From Chryseobacterium oncorhynchi (GTDB lineage: Bacteria > Bacteroidota > Bacteroidia > Flavobacteriales > Weeksellaceae), in contig NZ_PPEI02000006.1 in NCBI RefSeq assembly GCF_002899895.1, forward strand, positions 124,001-188,000: 64,000 nucleotides of DNA, given 5' to 3'. Both the position numbers and the translations under genes were made by a program. Below, piece after piece: positions 46,087-55,107 of the stretch (positions within the stretch are counted from its first letter, which is position 1; each line of letters starts with the position of its first letter). A model generated the notes under the pieces. That model saw only the letters and a program-made list of their open reading frames with translations. It searched no databases and had not been told where the DNA came from.

Positions 46087-46725
46087 TTAAAACTCAAGTC
46101 CGTTCGGAAAGGCTTTTTTTCTAAAGATTAATAAGAATGTAGCTCCCACCGTAATAGCTGAATCAGCAACATTGAAAATATATTTGAAGAACTCAATATG
46201 CTTTCCGCCAATTAATGGCCAGCTATCAGGTACATACCAATCTACCAATGGGAAGTGGAACATATCTACAACACATCCTTTCATAAAGCTGGAATATCCC
46301 TGCCCAAAAGGAACAATCTTGGATATTCCACCATAATCCAGCCATCGGTCAATACTTGGGTCATAAACTGATCCGCTATCGAAGATCATTCCATAAAACA
46401 TTCCGTCAATAAGGTTTCCTATTGCTCCGGCAAAGATGATAGACATTGGAATTAAGAGATAGTTTGAAGCACCTTCTTTCAACCATTTTTTAAACATGTA
46501 AACCATCCCTCCGATTAAGAAAACTCTTAAAATCACGAGTAAATATTTTCCGATAATTCCTCCGAAATGAAACCCGTAGGCCATGCCTGGGTTTTCTACA
46601 AACGTTAGTTTAAAACCGGGAAAAATAGAAACACTGTCTCCTAAATTAAAATTAGTTTTAATATAAATTTTAGAAGCCTGGTCTATTAACAATACCAAAA
46701 ATGTGATAGCTAATATCTTTTTCAT
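46087..46725 (-). CDS. lspA: Lipoprotein signal peptidase (signal peptidase II)
   Basis: 212 aa with four membrane segments. It removes lipoprotein signal peptides at the lipobox Cys. The catalytic aspartates are in CVVDMFHFPLVDW and FNVADSAITVGATF; GAIGNLIDGMFYGMIFD is the preceding conserved block. It is longer than E. coli LspA (164 aa) because of a ~40-residue insertion (GSVYDPSIDRWLDYGGISKI region), common in Bacteroidota. It shares one base with the small gene upstream. Confidence 0.95.
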   Translation of the reverse strand: MKKILAITFLVLLIDQASKIYIKTNFNLGDSVSIFPGFKLTFVENPGMAYGFHFGGIIGKYLLVILRVFLIGGMVYMFKKWLKEGASNYLLIPMSIIFAGAIGNLIDGMFYGMIFDSGSVYDPSIDRWLDYGGISKIVPFGQGYSSFMKGCVVDMFHFPLVDWYVPDSWPLIGGKHIEFFKYIFNVADSAITVGATFLLIFRKKAFPNGLEF

Positions 46726-46919
46726 TACTCTCCTTTTGGTTTTGAAGGTTTATTAGCTGGTTTTATATTTTTGTTATCGCTTGCTTTCTTGATCACTTTT
46801 TGCCCATTAAATGAACTTTTAACATGAGCTTTCTCAAATTTAATGTTCATTTCTTTTAAAACACCTTTCAGAGCACTAAGCTCCATTGCATTTTTCGGAT
46901 GTACTATAATAGATTCCAT
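46725..46919 (-). CDS. Small protein, DUF2683-like
   Basis: 64 aa. MESIIVHPKNAMELSALKGV followed by LKEMNIKFEKA matches the short antitoxin-like or DUF2683-type proteins of Bacteroidota, with a Lys/Pro-rich tail. It lies between the DUF6576-like gene and lspA and shares one base with lspA. There is no partner toxin next to it. Function unknown. Confidence 0.75.
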   Translation of the reverse strand: MESIIVHPKNAMELSALKGVLKEMNIKFEKAHVKSSFNGQKVIKKASDNKNIKPANKPSKPKGE

Positions 46920-46935
46920 TTCTTATATTTAATTT

Positions 46936-47181
46936 TTACATTTTGGACAACTCGTCGAGCCGCTTTCTTTCTCTTTCTGATAAGTCATTGACTCCGTTTT
47001 TGCCCATCTTACTCAACAGTTTGTCAATTTCTTTCTCCCGCTCTCGCTTATCAGAATTAAACTGGTCATCAATGGTGTAGTTGGTGTGCTTCTCCGGGAA
47101 AAATCTATTCTTGATCCATTCCCTGTTGAAGAACAGTAAAACTGCTGCCACGATGATTGCTAAAATTAAGACTTCGCTCAT
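46936..47181 (-). CDS. Small membrane protein with charged C-terminal domain (DUF6576-like)
   Basis: 81 aa. One membrane segment (about 3-18, VLILAIIVAAVLLFF) is followed by a charged domain ending IDKLLSKMGKNGVNDLSERE then RKRLDELSK. The same C-terminal motif (IDxILDKISxxGxxSLSxxE) is found behind rhomboid proteases in Bacteroidota. Here it stands alone on an anchor. Function unknown. It is part of the dksA-lspA cluster. Confidence 0.75.
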   Translation of the reverse strand: MSEVLILAIIVAAVLLFFNREWIKNRFFPEKHTNYTIDDQFNSDKREREKEIDKLLSKMGKNGVNDLSERERKRLDELSKM

Positions 47182-47259
47182 GGGTATACATTAAAAATTA
47201 GGTTTATAAAGTATCCGTGAATACCATATAAACCCAATATTATTTTACAAACCTTACGG

Positions 47260-47640
47260 CTATTTCTGCATATTTTTCGCTTCAATGCTCAGCGTAGCGT
47301 GAGGAACGGCTAAAAGTCTTTCCTTAGGAATTAATTTTCCTGTTACTCTGCAAACACCGTATGTTTTGTTTTCGATTCTGATTAAAGCATTCTTAAGATC
47401 ACGAACGAATTTTTCCTGTCTTCCTGCGAGAATAGAGTTCTGCTCTTTGCTCAAAGTTTCTGCACCTTCTTCAAATGCCTTGAATGTAGGTGAAGTATCA
47501 TCTGTGCCATTATTCTGGTCATTGATGAAACTTTCTCTGATCAGCTGAAGATCTTTCTCCGCCTTTTCTATTTTTTCTTTAATGATCGCTCTAAATTCCT
47601 GTAAATCAGCATCGCTGTATCTAACTCTTTCGTCTGACAT
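47260..47640 (-). CDS. TraR/DksA-family protein with degenerate zinc finger
   Basis: 126 aa from the ATG at 47640 (MSDERVRYSDADLQEFRAII); a longer frame adds an unlikely 16 residues. A coiled coil (about 10-70) is followed by the DksA-like C-terminal domain YGVCRVTGKLIPKERLLAVP. The four Cys of the zinc finger are reduced to one, so it cannot bind zinc in the canonical way. DksA proteins bind the RNA polymerase secondary channel. It lies between ileS and lspA, an arrangement I recall from other Flavobacteriia. Confidence 0.88.
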   Translation of the reverse strand: MSDERVRYSDADLQEFRAIIKEKIEKAEKDLQLIRESFINDQNNGTDDTSPTFKAFEEGAETLSKEQNSILAGRQEKFVRDLKNALIRIENKTYGVCRVTGKLIPKERLLAVPHATLSIEAKNMQK

Positions 47641-47698
47641 ATTCTTTCTCTTTTTTAATAAAATTATGAAATGGAATTTGAAATACAATAACTACATG

Positions 47699-50600
47699 TT
47701 AATTTTTTTCGACATTTATCTTAAAATTAACCTCATCTATTTCGATTTCGTTAAAATTTGAAAGTGAAGATACAATTTCTATTTTATTTGACAAGACTTC
47801 AGAAGAAATATATTCCTCATTTTTCTTTACATCTTCAAGGAATGGTGAATTCTCTTCAATGAAGATATTGATCCTGTCTGTCAGTTCAAAGTCTTTCTCT
47901 TTTCGCAGGTTTTGAACTCTGTTAATGAATTCTCTTGCGATACCTTCTGATTTTAACTCATCGGTTAATGTCAAATCTAATGCCACAGTTGTTTTTCCGT
48001 CGGAAGTTACCGTCCATCCCGGGATATCTTTAGTAGAGATCTCTACATCATCAAGGGTGATCTCATATCCCTGAACATCAAGTTTTCCTTCTTTTTCAAG
48101 ACCGGCAATTTGTTCTGTGCTGAAATTACTGATTTCGGCACCTACCACTTTCATGTCTTTTCCTAATTTAGGACCAAGAGCTTTGAAGTTTGGCTTTATT
48201 TGTTTTACAATTAAATGGGATGCTTCTTCAGCATTAATTAACTGTAGTTCTTTTACGTTTACTTCCTGCTTGATAAGGTCTGCAACAGCTAAGATTTGCT
48301 CTTCTGTTTTAGCATCCAATACAGGAACCAATACTTTTTGTAATGGCTGACGAACCTTTACGTTCTCTTTCTTTCTCAAAGAGAAAACCATACTGGTAAT
48401 GTTCTGAGCTAAGTGTGTTTTTTCAACCAAATCCTGATCGATTAAACTTTCATCAGCTACTGGGAAGTCTGTTAAATGTACAGATTCACAGTTTTCTTTA
48501 CCAGTTACTTTATTTAGGTCCTGATACAATTGATCCATAAAGAACGGAGCAATAGGAGCAGATAATTTTGCCACTACTTCAAGACAAGTATATAAAGTCT
48601 GGTAAGCAGAGATTTTATCATCTGAATATTCTCCTTTCCAGAAACGTCTTCTACATAATCTTACATACCAGTTACTCAAGTTATCATTCACAAACGTACT
48701 GATTGCTCTTGCTACTCTTGTAGGTTCGTAATCTTCGTAGAATGCCTTTACTTCTTTGATAAGAAGGTTAAGTTCGGAAAGAACCCATCTGTCAATTTCC
48801 GGACGATTTTCTACTTCTTTTTCTGAATAGTTGAATCCATCAACGTTTGCATATAGAGAGAAGAATGAATAGGTGTTGTAAAGCGTTCCGAAGAACTTTC
48901 TTCTAACCTCATCAATTCCCTCAATATCAAACTTCAGGTTTTCCCAAGGATTGGCGTTGGAAATCATGTACCAACGGGTAGCATCCGGTCCGTATACGGA
49001 TAATGTTTCGAACGGATCTACAGCATTTCCTAAACGTTTTGACATCTTTTGTCCGTTTTTATCCAAAACAAGACCGTTACTCATTACATTTTTATAAGCA
49101 ACAGAATCAAAAACAGCGGTCCCAATTGCATGAAGTGTATAGAACCATCCACGAGTCTGGTCAACACCTTCTGCAATGAAATCGGCAGGGAATGCTTTAT
49201 TGTTATCAATTAATTCTTTATTCTCAAAAGGATAATGCAATTGTGCATACGGCATAGAACCTGAATCGAACCAAACGTCGATCAAGTCGCTTTCGCGTTT
49301 CATAGCCTTTCCTGAATCAGAAACTAAAACTACTTTGTCTACTACATTCTTGTGAAGATCAACAAGCTCGTAGTTTGACTCAGACATATTGCCGATGATG
49401 AATCCTTTGAATGGGTTTTCAGTCATTACCCCTGCAGCAATTGATTTCTCAATTTCGTTGTATAGCTCTTCTACAGAACCTATGATTTTTTCTTCTTTCA
49501 GATCATCTGTTCTCCAGATAGGCAACGGAATACCCCAGTATCTTGAACGGGATAAGTTCCAGTCGTTTACATTTTCTAACCAGTTGGCAAAACGTCCTTC
49601 TCCGGTAGCTTTTGGCTTCCAGTTGATCTCTTTGTTTAAGTTAACCAATCTGTCTTTTACAGCAGTCATCTTTACAAACCATGAATCTAACGGGTAGTAC
49701 AATACAGGTTTGTCTGTTCTCCAACAGTGTGGATAAGAGTGGACATATTTCTCTACTTTGAAGGCTTTGTTTTCTATTTTTAATAAGATAGCAAGCTCTA
49801 CATCCCAAGATTTCTCAGGAGCAGTTCCCTCATCATAATATTCGTTCTTGATATATTTTCCTGAGAAAACTTCAGGAACATTTTCTCCCTGAATAAATTT
49901 ACCCTGTAAATCTACTAATGGAACAAGATTGTCATTTTCGTCCTTTATCAACATTGGCGGGATCTCAGGCTGAGCCATCTTAGCTACTCTCGCATCATCT
50001 GCACCAAAAGTAGGGGCAGTGTGTACGATACCTGTACCGTCCTCTGTTGTTACAAAGTCTCCTAAAATTACTCTGAATGCATTTTCAGGATTGTCGTTTG
50101 GTGTAAACCAAGGAACTAATTGCTCATATCTTGTATCAACAAGTTTTTCTCCTGTAAATTCTTTTAAAATTCTGAAAGGAATTACCTTAGTTTCTGGAGT
50201 ATAGTTTGCAAAATCCTCATCTGTACCCTCAGCATATTTTTTACCGAAAACCTTAGGTAAAAGAACGCTGGATAGCACAACAGTTATTGGCTCAAATGTA
50301 TATTGGTTGAACGTTTTAACCAAAACATATTCGATATCTCTACCTACGGTAAGTGCAGTATTGGATGGCAACGTCCAAGGAGTTGTCGTCCATGCAAGGA
50401 TATGTACGTCTCCGTCTACATCGTTGAATAAAGCAGATGAATCTTTCTTAACTTTAAACTGAGCTACTACGGTTGTATCTGAAACATCACGATACGTTCC
50501 TGGCTGGTTCAATTCGTGGGAAGAAAGCCCTGTTCCTGCTTTTGGAGAGTAGGGTTGGATCGTGTAGCCTTTATACAACAAGCTTTTGTCATATAATTGC

Positions 50601-51094
50601 TTCAACAACCACCAAACGGTTTCCATATATTTTGATTTGTATGTGATGTACGGATCCTCAAGATCTACCCAATACCCGATTTTTTCGGTAAGGTTGTTCC
50701 AAACGTCTGTATATCGCATTACTGCTTCACGGCAAGCTTTATTATAATCTTCAATAGAGATTTTTTTACCAATATCTTCTTTAGTGATTCCTAATTCTTT
50801 TTCTACACCCAGTTCCACAGGAAGACCATGCGTATCCCAGCCTGCTTTACGGAAAACCTGCTTTCCATTTTGAGTCTGGTAACGGCAGAAAATATCCTTC
50901 AATGCTCTTGCCATTACGTGGTGAATTCCAGGCATACCGTTTGCTGAAGGTGGACCTTCATAAAAAACAAACTCAGGATTACCCTGACGAATCTCAACAC
51001 TCTTATTGAAAGTTTTATTTTGTTTCCAAAATTCCGCTACATTCTCTGCTACGTCAATAAGGTTGAGGTTTTTGTATTCTTTAAATTGGCTCAT
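47699..51094 (-). CDS. ileS: Isoleucyl-tRNA synthetase
   Basis: 1131 aa, longer than the E. coli enzyme (938 aa), in the range of the eukaryote-like (type 2) IleRS found in Bacteroidota. The HIGH motif is in PPSANGMPGIHHVMARAL and the KMSKR motif in NGQKMSKRLGNAVDPFE. The editing domain has TTPWTLPSNTALTVG. The C-terminal zinc-finger Cys set of type 1 enzymes is not seen. Type 2 enzymes are often less sensitive to mupirocin; inferred only from the class. It heads the ileS-dksA-lspA operon. Confidence 0.97.
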   Translation of the reverse strand: MSQFKEYKNLNLIDVAENVAEFWKQNKTFNKSVEIRQGNPEFVFYEGPPSANGMPGIHHVMARALKDIFCRYQTQNGKQVFRKAGWDTHGLPVELGVEKELGITKEDIGKKISIEDYNKACREAVMRYTDVWNNLTEKIGYWVDLEDPYITYKSKYMETVWWLLKQLYDKSLLYKGYTIQPYSPKAGTGLSSHELNQPGTYRDVSDTTVVAQFKVKKDSSALFNDVDGDVHILAWTTTPWTLPSNTALTVGRDIEYVLVKTFNQYTFEPITVVLSSVLLPKVFGKKYAEGTDEDFANYTPETKVIPFRILKEFTGEKLVDTRYEQLVPWFTPNDNPENAFRVILGDFVTTEDGTGIVHTAPTFGADDARVAKMAQPEIPPMLIKDENDNLVPLVDLQGKFIQGENVPEVFSGKYIKNEYYDEGTAPEKSWDVELAILLKIENKAFKVEKYVHSYPHCWRTDKPVLYYPLDSWFVKMTAVKDRLVNLNKEINWKPKATGEGRFANWLENVNDWNLSRSRYWGIPLPIWRTDDLKEEKIIGSVEELYNEIEKSIAAGVMTENPFKGFIIGNMSESNYELVDLHKNVVDKVVLVSDSGKAMKRESDLIDVWFDSGSMPYAQLHYPFENKELIDNNKAFPADFIAEGVDQTRGWFYTLHAIGTAVFDSVAYKNVMSNGLVLDKNGQKMSKRLGNAVDPFETLSVYGPDATRWYMISNANPWENLKFDIEGIDEVRRKFFGTLYNTYSFFSLYANVDGFNYSEKEVENRPEIDRWVLSELNLLIKEVKAFYEDYEPTRVARAISTFVNDNLSNWYVRLCRRRFWKGEYSDDKISAYQTLYTCLEVVAKLSAPIAPFFMDQLYQDLNKVTGKENCESVHLTDFPVADESLIDQDLVEKTHLAQNITSMVFSLRKKENVKVRQPLQKVLVPVLDAKTEEQILAVADLIKQEVNVKELQLINAEEASHLIVKQIKPNFKALGPKLGKDMKVVGAEISNFSTEQIAGLEKEGKLDVQGYEITLDDVEISTKDIPGWTVTSDGKTTVALDLTLTDELKSEGIAREFINRVQNLRKEKDFELTDRINIFIEENSPFLEDVKKNEEYISSEVLSNKIEIVSSLSNFNEIEIDEVNFKINVEKN

Positions 51095-51336
51095 TGTAAA
51101 TATCTCAATATTCGTTGATAAATTAAGTCTGCAAATTTACTAAATTTTGTCGGTTTATAAGATATGTTTTATTGAGGATATTTCTATTAAAAAGTTCAAT
51201 TTCAGAAATATAAATGAGGAAAGAGCTTAAAAGTAAAAACTAAAAGGTTAATAAGCGAGTTTTCTTTGCTATTTTTATAGGAAACATTGAACATTTTATC
51301 CATATCAAAGCTATTCTTATTATGGGTGATATATTA

Positions 51337-51362
51337 AAAAAACAAACCACCCGAAGGTGGTT
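51337..51362 (-). terminator. Terminator of the toxin-immunity operon
   Basis: AACCACC / GGTGGTT forms a 7-bp stem with the loop CGAA; on the minus strand it is followed by a T-rich tract. It starts 6 bases after the last immunity gene, marking the end of the four-gene unit. The rest of the 273-bp gap to ileS is AT-rich and holds nothing I can identify. Confidence 0.88.
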
Positions 51363-51367
51363 GTACA

Positions 51368-51688
51368 TTATTGAAAGTCGCTGAGTCTTGGAATATCTGG
51401 CCATCTTCCTGCTTCATATTCTTGGATATAATATTCTATTTCTTTTCCTGTTCCAAGCAATATAATTTTACCATTACTATTTTGAACTATGAAAGGGGCA
51501 TTCCCCATTAATGTATTATCATCATCGTTTCTTGTATCATTATATTTTTTTGTATTATATCGAAATATTATTCCATAAGATTTTTTAATGCATCTATCTT
51601 CCAAAATGACGAGATCTAACCCACTTTTTTCACTTCTTTCTTTTACGTAATTTTTTGCAATTTCTATTACTTCTTGTTCTATTAACAT
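51368..51688 (-). CDS. YrhB/Imm35-type immunity protein, third copy
   Basis: 106 aa. It has the YrhB/Imm35 pattern: EIAKNYVKERS at the N-terminus, KSYGIIFRY, GNAPFIVQNSNGKIILLGTG and EYYIQEYEAGRW near the end. It is the most divergent of the three tandem copies. No signal peptide, so it acts in the cytoplasm. Immunity proteins of this type bind and block a cognate toxin domain. It lies 35 bases downstream of the second copy. Confidence 0.8.
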   Translation of the reverse strand: MLIEQEVIEIAKNYVKERSEKSGLDLVILEDRCIKKSYGIIFRYNTKKYNDTRNDDDNTLMGNAPFIVQNSNGKIILLGTGKEIEYYIQEYEAGRWPDIPRLSDFQ

Positions 51689-51723
51689 GTAAATTTTATT
51701 TTAGTATGAAAGTGAACCTAATA

Positions 51724-52032
51724 TTAATTCTGATTAGGATCCCAAACTCCATGAGTACTGGGTTTCCATGTGCCATTTTCATACCCATTTAAATAATACT
51801 CTACATCGTCAGATGTTCCAAATTGAATGACTATACCGGTATCATTTTTTACAAGGAATGGGCCGTTGCCTGCCAAACGATGTTTCGTAGAATCTTTCGC
51901 AACATAGCCATAAATATTTCCATAACTTTTTTTTATGAATTCGCTAAGAACTATAAGTTCAATATTTATTTCCTGGCCTATCTGGCCGACGTATTTGTTG
52001 GCTATTTCTAGCATTTTATTGTCTGTTAACAT
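51724..52032 (-). CDS. YrhB/Imm35-type immunity protein, second copy
   Basis: 102 aa. By hand alignment about 63 of 100 residues are identical to the first copy, including EINIELI, AKDS, KHRLAGNGPFLV, QFGT and YENGTWKP. The conserved Trp in GTWKP and the GNGPFLV block define the family. It is cytoplasmic. It lies 50 bases downstream of the first copy and 35 bases upstream of the third, on the same strand. Confidence 0.85.
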   Translation of the reverse strand: MLTDNKMLEIANKYVGQIGQEINIELIVLSEFIKKSYGNIYGYVAKDSTKHRLAGNGPFLVKNDTGIVIQFGTSDDVEYYLNGYENGTWKPSTHGVWDPNQN

Positions 52033-52082
52033 GTTATTTTACTTGAATTTTCATTTAGCGAAATAATAAAACCAATATCGGT

Positions 52083-52388
52083 TTAATTTGGGTACCAGAC
52101 ATCATTAGAACCCGGTTTCCAAGTTCCATTTTCATATTGTGTAATATAATATTCTGTAGGATCTGCTGTTCCGAATTGAAGAACCCTACCTGCTTTGCTT
52201 TCTACCAAAAATGGACCATTGCCCGCCAGACGATGTTTTTTAGAGTCTTTTGCACCCCAAAAATATATACTTCCGTATGACTTATTTATTGTCATTTCTG
52301 ATAAAATAATTAATTCTATATTTATTTCTTCTTGAATTTCTTTGACATAGCGTTTTGCTATTTCTTTTATTTCTTCTTTGTTTAACAT
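52083..52388 (-). CDS. YrhB/Imm35-type immunity protein, first copy (next to toxin)
   Basis: 101 aa. Family blocks: EIAKRYVKEIQEEINIELII, NKSYGSIYFWGAKDS, KHRLAGNGPFLVE and YYITQYENGTWKPG. It starts 2 bases after the stop of the toxin gene, so it is translated with it and is the prime candidate for the cognate immunity protein. The absence of a signal peptide means protection in the cytoplasm. Confidence 0.88.
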   Translation of the reverse strand: MLNKEEIKEIAKRYVKEIQEEINIELIILSEMTINKSYGSIYFWGAKDSKKHRLAGNGPFLVESKAGRVLQFGTADPTEYYITQYENGTWKPGSNDVWYPN

Positions 52389-52390
52389 AA

Positions 52391-55015
52391 TTATTTTACT
52401 TTTAAATATTCTAATGATTCATATTCATTTACATCAGCAATTATGGCTTTTTGCCCATCTAATGGTAAGAGTCTCTTTCCGATCTTAATAACATTAAATA
52501 CATGTCCTTTAGTTATATTAGTATAAGAACTTTTGGTATAAATGTATATAATCCCTATTTCACCATCTACCATATTATTTTTAATTTTTTCAATTGGTAA
52601 AGGTTTAGAAAATTTACTATGATAAAGGCCTTCCAAAATGTCAACATCTAATCCTTTCGTATGAATAGCTGCTGAAATATTTCCTGTCATTAAATATTCT
52701 ACCATTTTTTGAACTACAAGTACACAGTTAGAAGTTGAAATCATTACAACCTCTTCATTAACTATATGATGATTAAAATAAGGTAATACATCATATATAT
52801 AATCAATTGCATTTTCTGGGGTAATTTTTGTTTCCTCAAGAACTTTTAGCCCAGCTCTAAACTCATCTGCAGTAAGGCTAATACGTGGTGTAGCATTCTC
52901 CGGCATCCCGGCAAGCCTGCTAAACTCTTCTTCAAGCTTACCTAAATTCCCTCCAGCTCTTCTATAGATATAATCTAAAAAAATATTGGTTCTTGCGGGA
53001 GACTTTCCTTGGGAAAGTAATTTTCCTTTATGAATTACACCTACTTCTTTCTCTGCATTCTCTACAAAAAGCACTTTCAGTTTCTCAAAATCTGAAGAGT
53101 GTTCAGTAATGCTTTTTATGCCGTCTTTTGAAAGAGCTGCTAATCCTTTTTTAGAATAATTTCTTAAAGGAAACGAATATAATGTATTTTCAATTAATTT
53201 CTTAAGGCTTTTCTGCTGAGACGGATATCTGGAAGTGTATAATACTTCTACTGTTGCATCCAGTGCTTTTTCTGCCTTAGGCAACATGCTTACCATAGCA
53301 CTTGCGGTGCCTTGGACCATATAGATATCATCCCATAATTCTAAAAGCTTTCTCCCTTTGGTGGTCATTTTAAGCTCATCCCTGAGTTGAGCCTCTATAT
53401 AAAAATCTGAAAGAGCAACCCCGATATCTGCATAAGCTACATATAAAGGCAATCCTGATACTCCGGATTCTATAGTGGCAAGACTGGCTGATATGACCAT
53501 GAGATCGGCAGCAACACGAAGACATCTTAGTGCATCTTCTGCCGCTTTCTTTTGTGCGATGTGATAAAGGAACAACGCCGGAACTTCAGTATCCGTTTCA
53601 ATAGTTTGAATCTTACCGGAGGAAAGTTTAGTTTTTTCATAAACCTTAAGATGTAGCATGTCCAGAGGTCTGAATTCTCCGTTTTCAATTTCATTCTCAG
53701 CTTCAATTTTCTTCGTTTTTAGATTCCAGACTTTTACTGTATTAATCAGCGTGACGATATTTTCAGGATCTCCTTCCATAAAATATCCTGTAAGCTCACA
53801 ATGTCTTTCTATCGTATCAGAATCTCTACTGACTCCAAAAGCGAAAAGACTCCCTGGTTGTAAAGGCTGATGAGCGTCATCCATTGCATGTTGAGCCTGC
53901 ATGAAAGCCGTTACATAAATGACAAAAAGTTCTTTATTCTCAAACATTTGTCCGTGAGCCACCTGATTGGTATCTGAAATGATGCCTTTTCCCATGTACA
54001 CACTCTCTCCATCTAAAGAATGATAAATATGAAGAATGAGTTTGGGATCGTTTTTAATTTTTTTGTAAACAAATTCTCCGGAAATTGCTGTAAGAATACG
54101 GATAGCATATCGGCTTTTGTCTCTGAAAGGCTCTACTGCCAAAGCGGCGGCCTTACCTATTGAGTCTACATCACGAAGCAATTGGGAATCATAATTTAAA
54201 AACTGTAAAAAATGATCCCATAGCATTTGATCGGAAAGTTTCTTTGCTTTTCCTTTGTAGTCTACGCCTGTCAGGGCAAAATTAGGAAGCTGATTATAGA
54301 AAAACATCAGATCATCTATGGTAGTAAGGCCGCTTCCCGCTTCTTCAAAATGAGCAATAAGACCTACCTGTGCCATTTCTCGATGATAAGGAAAAAGATA
54401 GGTGATAACATCCATATAATCTTCCACATCGCTAAGATTAATTTTTATGGCATCAGGAGATTTCGAAGAATAACCTATCGTAGTTTCTACCTCGTTGATT
54501 ACAGTCTGTGTAGGATCCCTTTTATATTCACGATAAGGAATATTGATGGTACAGTCTACTTTTCTTTCCTTAATTCCTATCTCTGTATGATGGGTGTAAT
54601 TTTTAGGATCAATGTAACCGGGACTCACATTGACCCATACCTTTTTATCAATGCGCTCTAAAAAAGAATTTTGAAACTGTTTTTCATCTATTTTAGGTTC
54701 CTGGATGACTAATTTCTCAATCATCTTGGTCTTCACTCTTACGTTATCAATTCTAGCAGGAGGTATTTCTTTCAGGTTTACTTTTTCTACTTCTTGCGAA
54801 TAGTTTATAAAGTTCTTCCTTGCATCAAAAAGATAAGTATTGAAATCTGTTGAAGAAGCAAGTAATCTGAAAAGCTTTCCCTCATCCACCCACAGGTTCG
54901 TAAAAAAAGGTTCTATAGAATTAGTTGCAATCTTTTCTCCTTTCATGCCTGCCCATATTTCCCGACTTATCTTGTCAAAGTCGTCCATTTCTTTTAAAGG
55001 ATTTTTAAAATTCAT
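52391..55015 (-). CDS. Polymorphic toxin with C-terminal papain-like domain
   Basis: 874 aa without signal peptide. The C-terminal ~125 residues carry a papain-fold triad: Cys764 in ISTSNCVLVVQKMVEYL, His838 in KGHVFNVIKIGKRLLPL and Asp853 in PLDGQKA; the GHxFNV...LDGQ pattern is that of the Tox-PL (papain-like) toxin domain, a predicted peptidase, deamidase or glutaminase. Residues ~495-545 are a hydrophobic helical stretch (VAADLMVISASLATIESGVS region). The N-terminal ~490 residues match no delivery module I know: no Rhs/YD repeats, PAAR, VgrG or T9SS tail. The immunity gene follows 2 bases after the stop. Function as a toxin is inferred from domain and context. Confidence 0.8.
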   Translation of the reverse strand: MNFKNPLKEMDDFDKISREIWAGMKGEKIATNSIEPFFTNLWVDEGKLFRLLASSTDFNTYLFDARKNFINYSQEVEKVNLKEIPPARIDNVRVKTKMIEKLVIQEPKIDEKQFQNSFLERIDKKVWVNVSPGYIDPKNYTHHTEIGIKERKVDCTINIPYREYKRDPTQTVINEVETTIGYSSKSPDAIKINLSDVEDYMDVITYLFPYHREMAQVGLIAHFEEAGSGLTTIDDLMFFYNQLPNFALTGVDYKGKAKKLSDQMLWDHFLQFLNYDSQLLRDVDSIGKAAALAVEPFRDKSRYAIRILTAISGEFVYKKIKNDPKLILHIYHSLDGESVYMGKGIISDTNQVAHGQMFENKELFVIYVTAFMQAQHAMDDAHQPLQPGSLFAFGVSRDSDTIERHCELTGYFMEGDPENIVTLINTVKVWNLKTKKIEAENEIENGEFRPLDMLHLKVYEKTKLSSGKIQTIETDTEVPALFLYHIAQKKAAEDALRCLRVAADLMVISASLATIESGVSGLPLYVAYADIGVALSDFYIEAQLRDELKMTTKGRKLLELWDDIYMVQGTASAMVSMLPKAEKALDATVEVLYTSRYPSQQKSLKKLIENTLYSFPLRNYSKKGLAALSKDGIKSITEHSSDFEKLKVLFVENAEKEVGVIHKGKLLSQGKSPARTNIFLDYIYRRAGGNLGKLEEEFSRLAGMPENATPRISLTADEFRAGLKVLEETKITPENAIDYIYDVLPYFNHHIVNEEVVMISTSNCVLVVQKMVEYLMTGNISAAIHTKGLDVDILEGLYHSKFSKPLPIEKIKNNMVDGEIGIIYIYTKSSYTNITKGHVFNVIKIGKRLLPLDGQKAIIADVNEYESLEYLKVK

Positions 55016-55068
55016 CTTTAAATTTTTTCATTAATACTATTTTCATGTTTTGGTTGTTGGTGCATAAT

Positions 55069-55107
55069 TTCAGGTAAAAAGAAATTTTCTATGACTTTTC
55101 ACCTGAA
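55069..55107. repeat. Inverted repeat upstream of the toxin gene
   Basis: TTCAGGTAAAAAG (55069-55081) and CTTTTCACCTGAA (55095-55107) are complementary at 12 of 13 positions. It lies 54-92 bases upstream of the toxin start, in the 233-bp gap shared with the divergent M23 peptidase. A second small inverted repeat AAGTGATT/AATCACTT is at 55164-55200. They may be a regulator site or leader hairpins; I found no perfect -7 element here. Confidence 0.45.

Noticed and set aside
46725..46919. Antitoxin role for the DUF2683-like gene
   Set aside because: There is no toxin partner; neighbours are lspA and other house-keeping genes.
54227..54661. Open frame of 144 codons on the plus strand
   Set aside because: It is antisense inside the toxin gene, Cys/Phe/Ile-rich without domain, and has no promoter.
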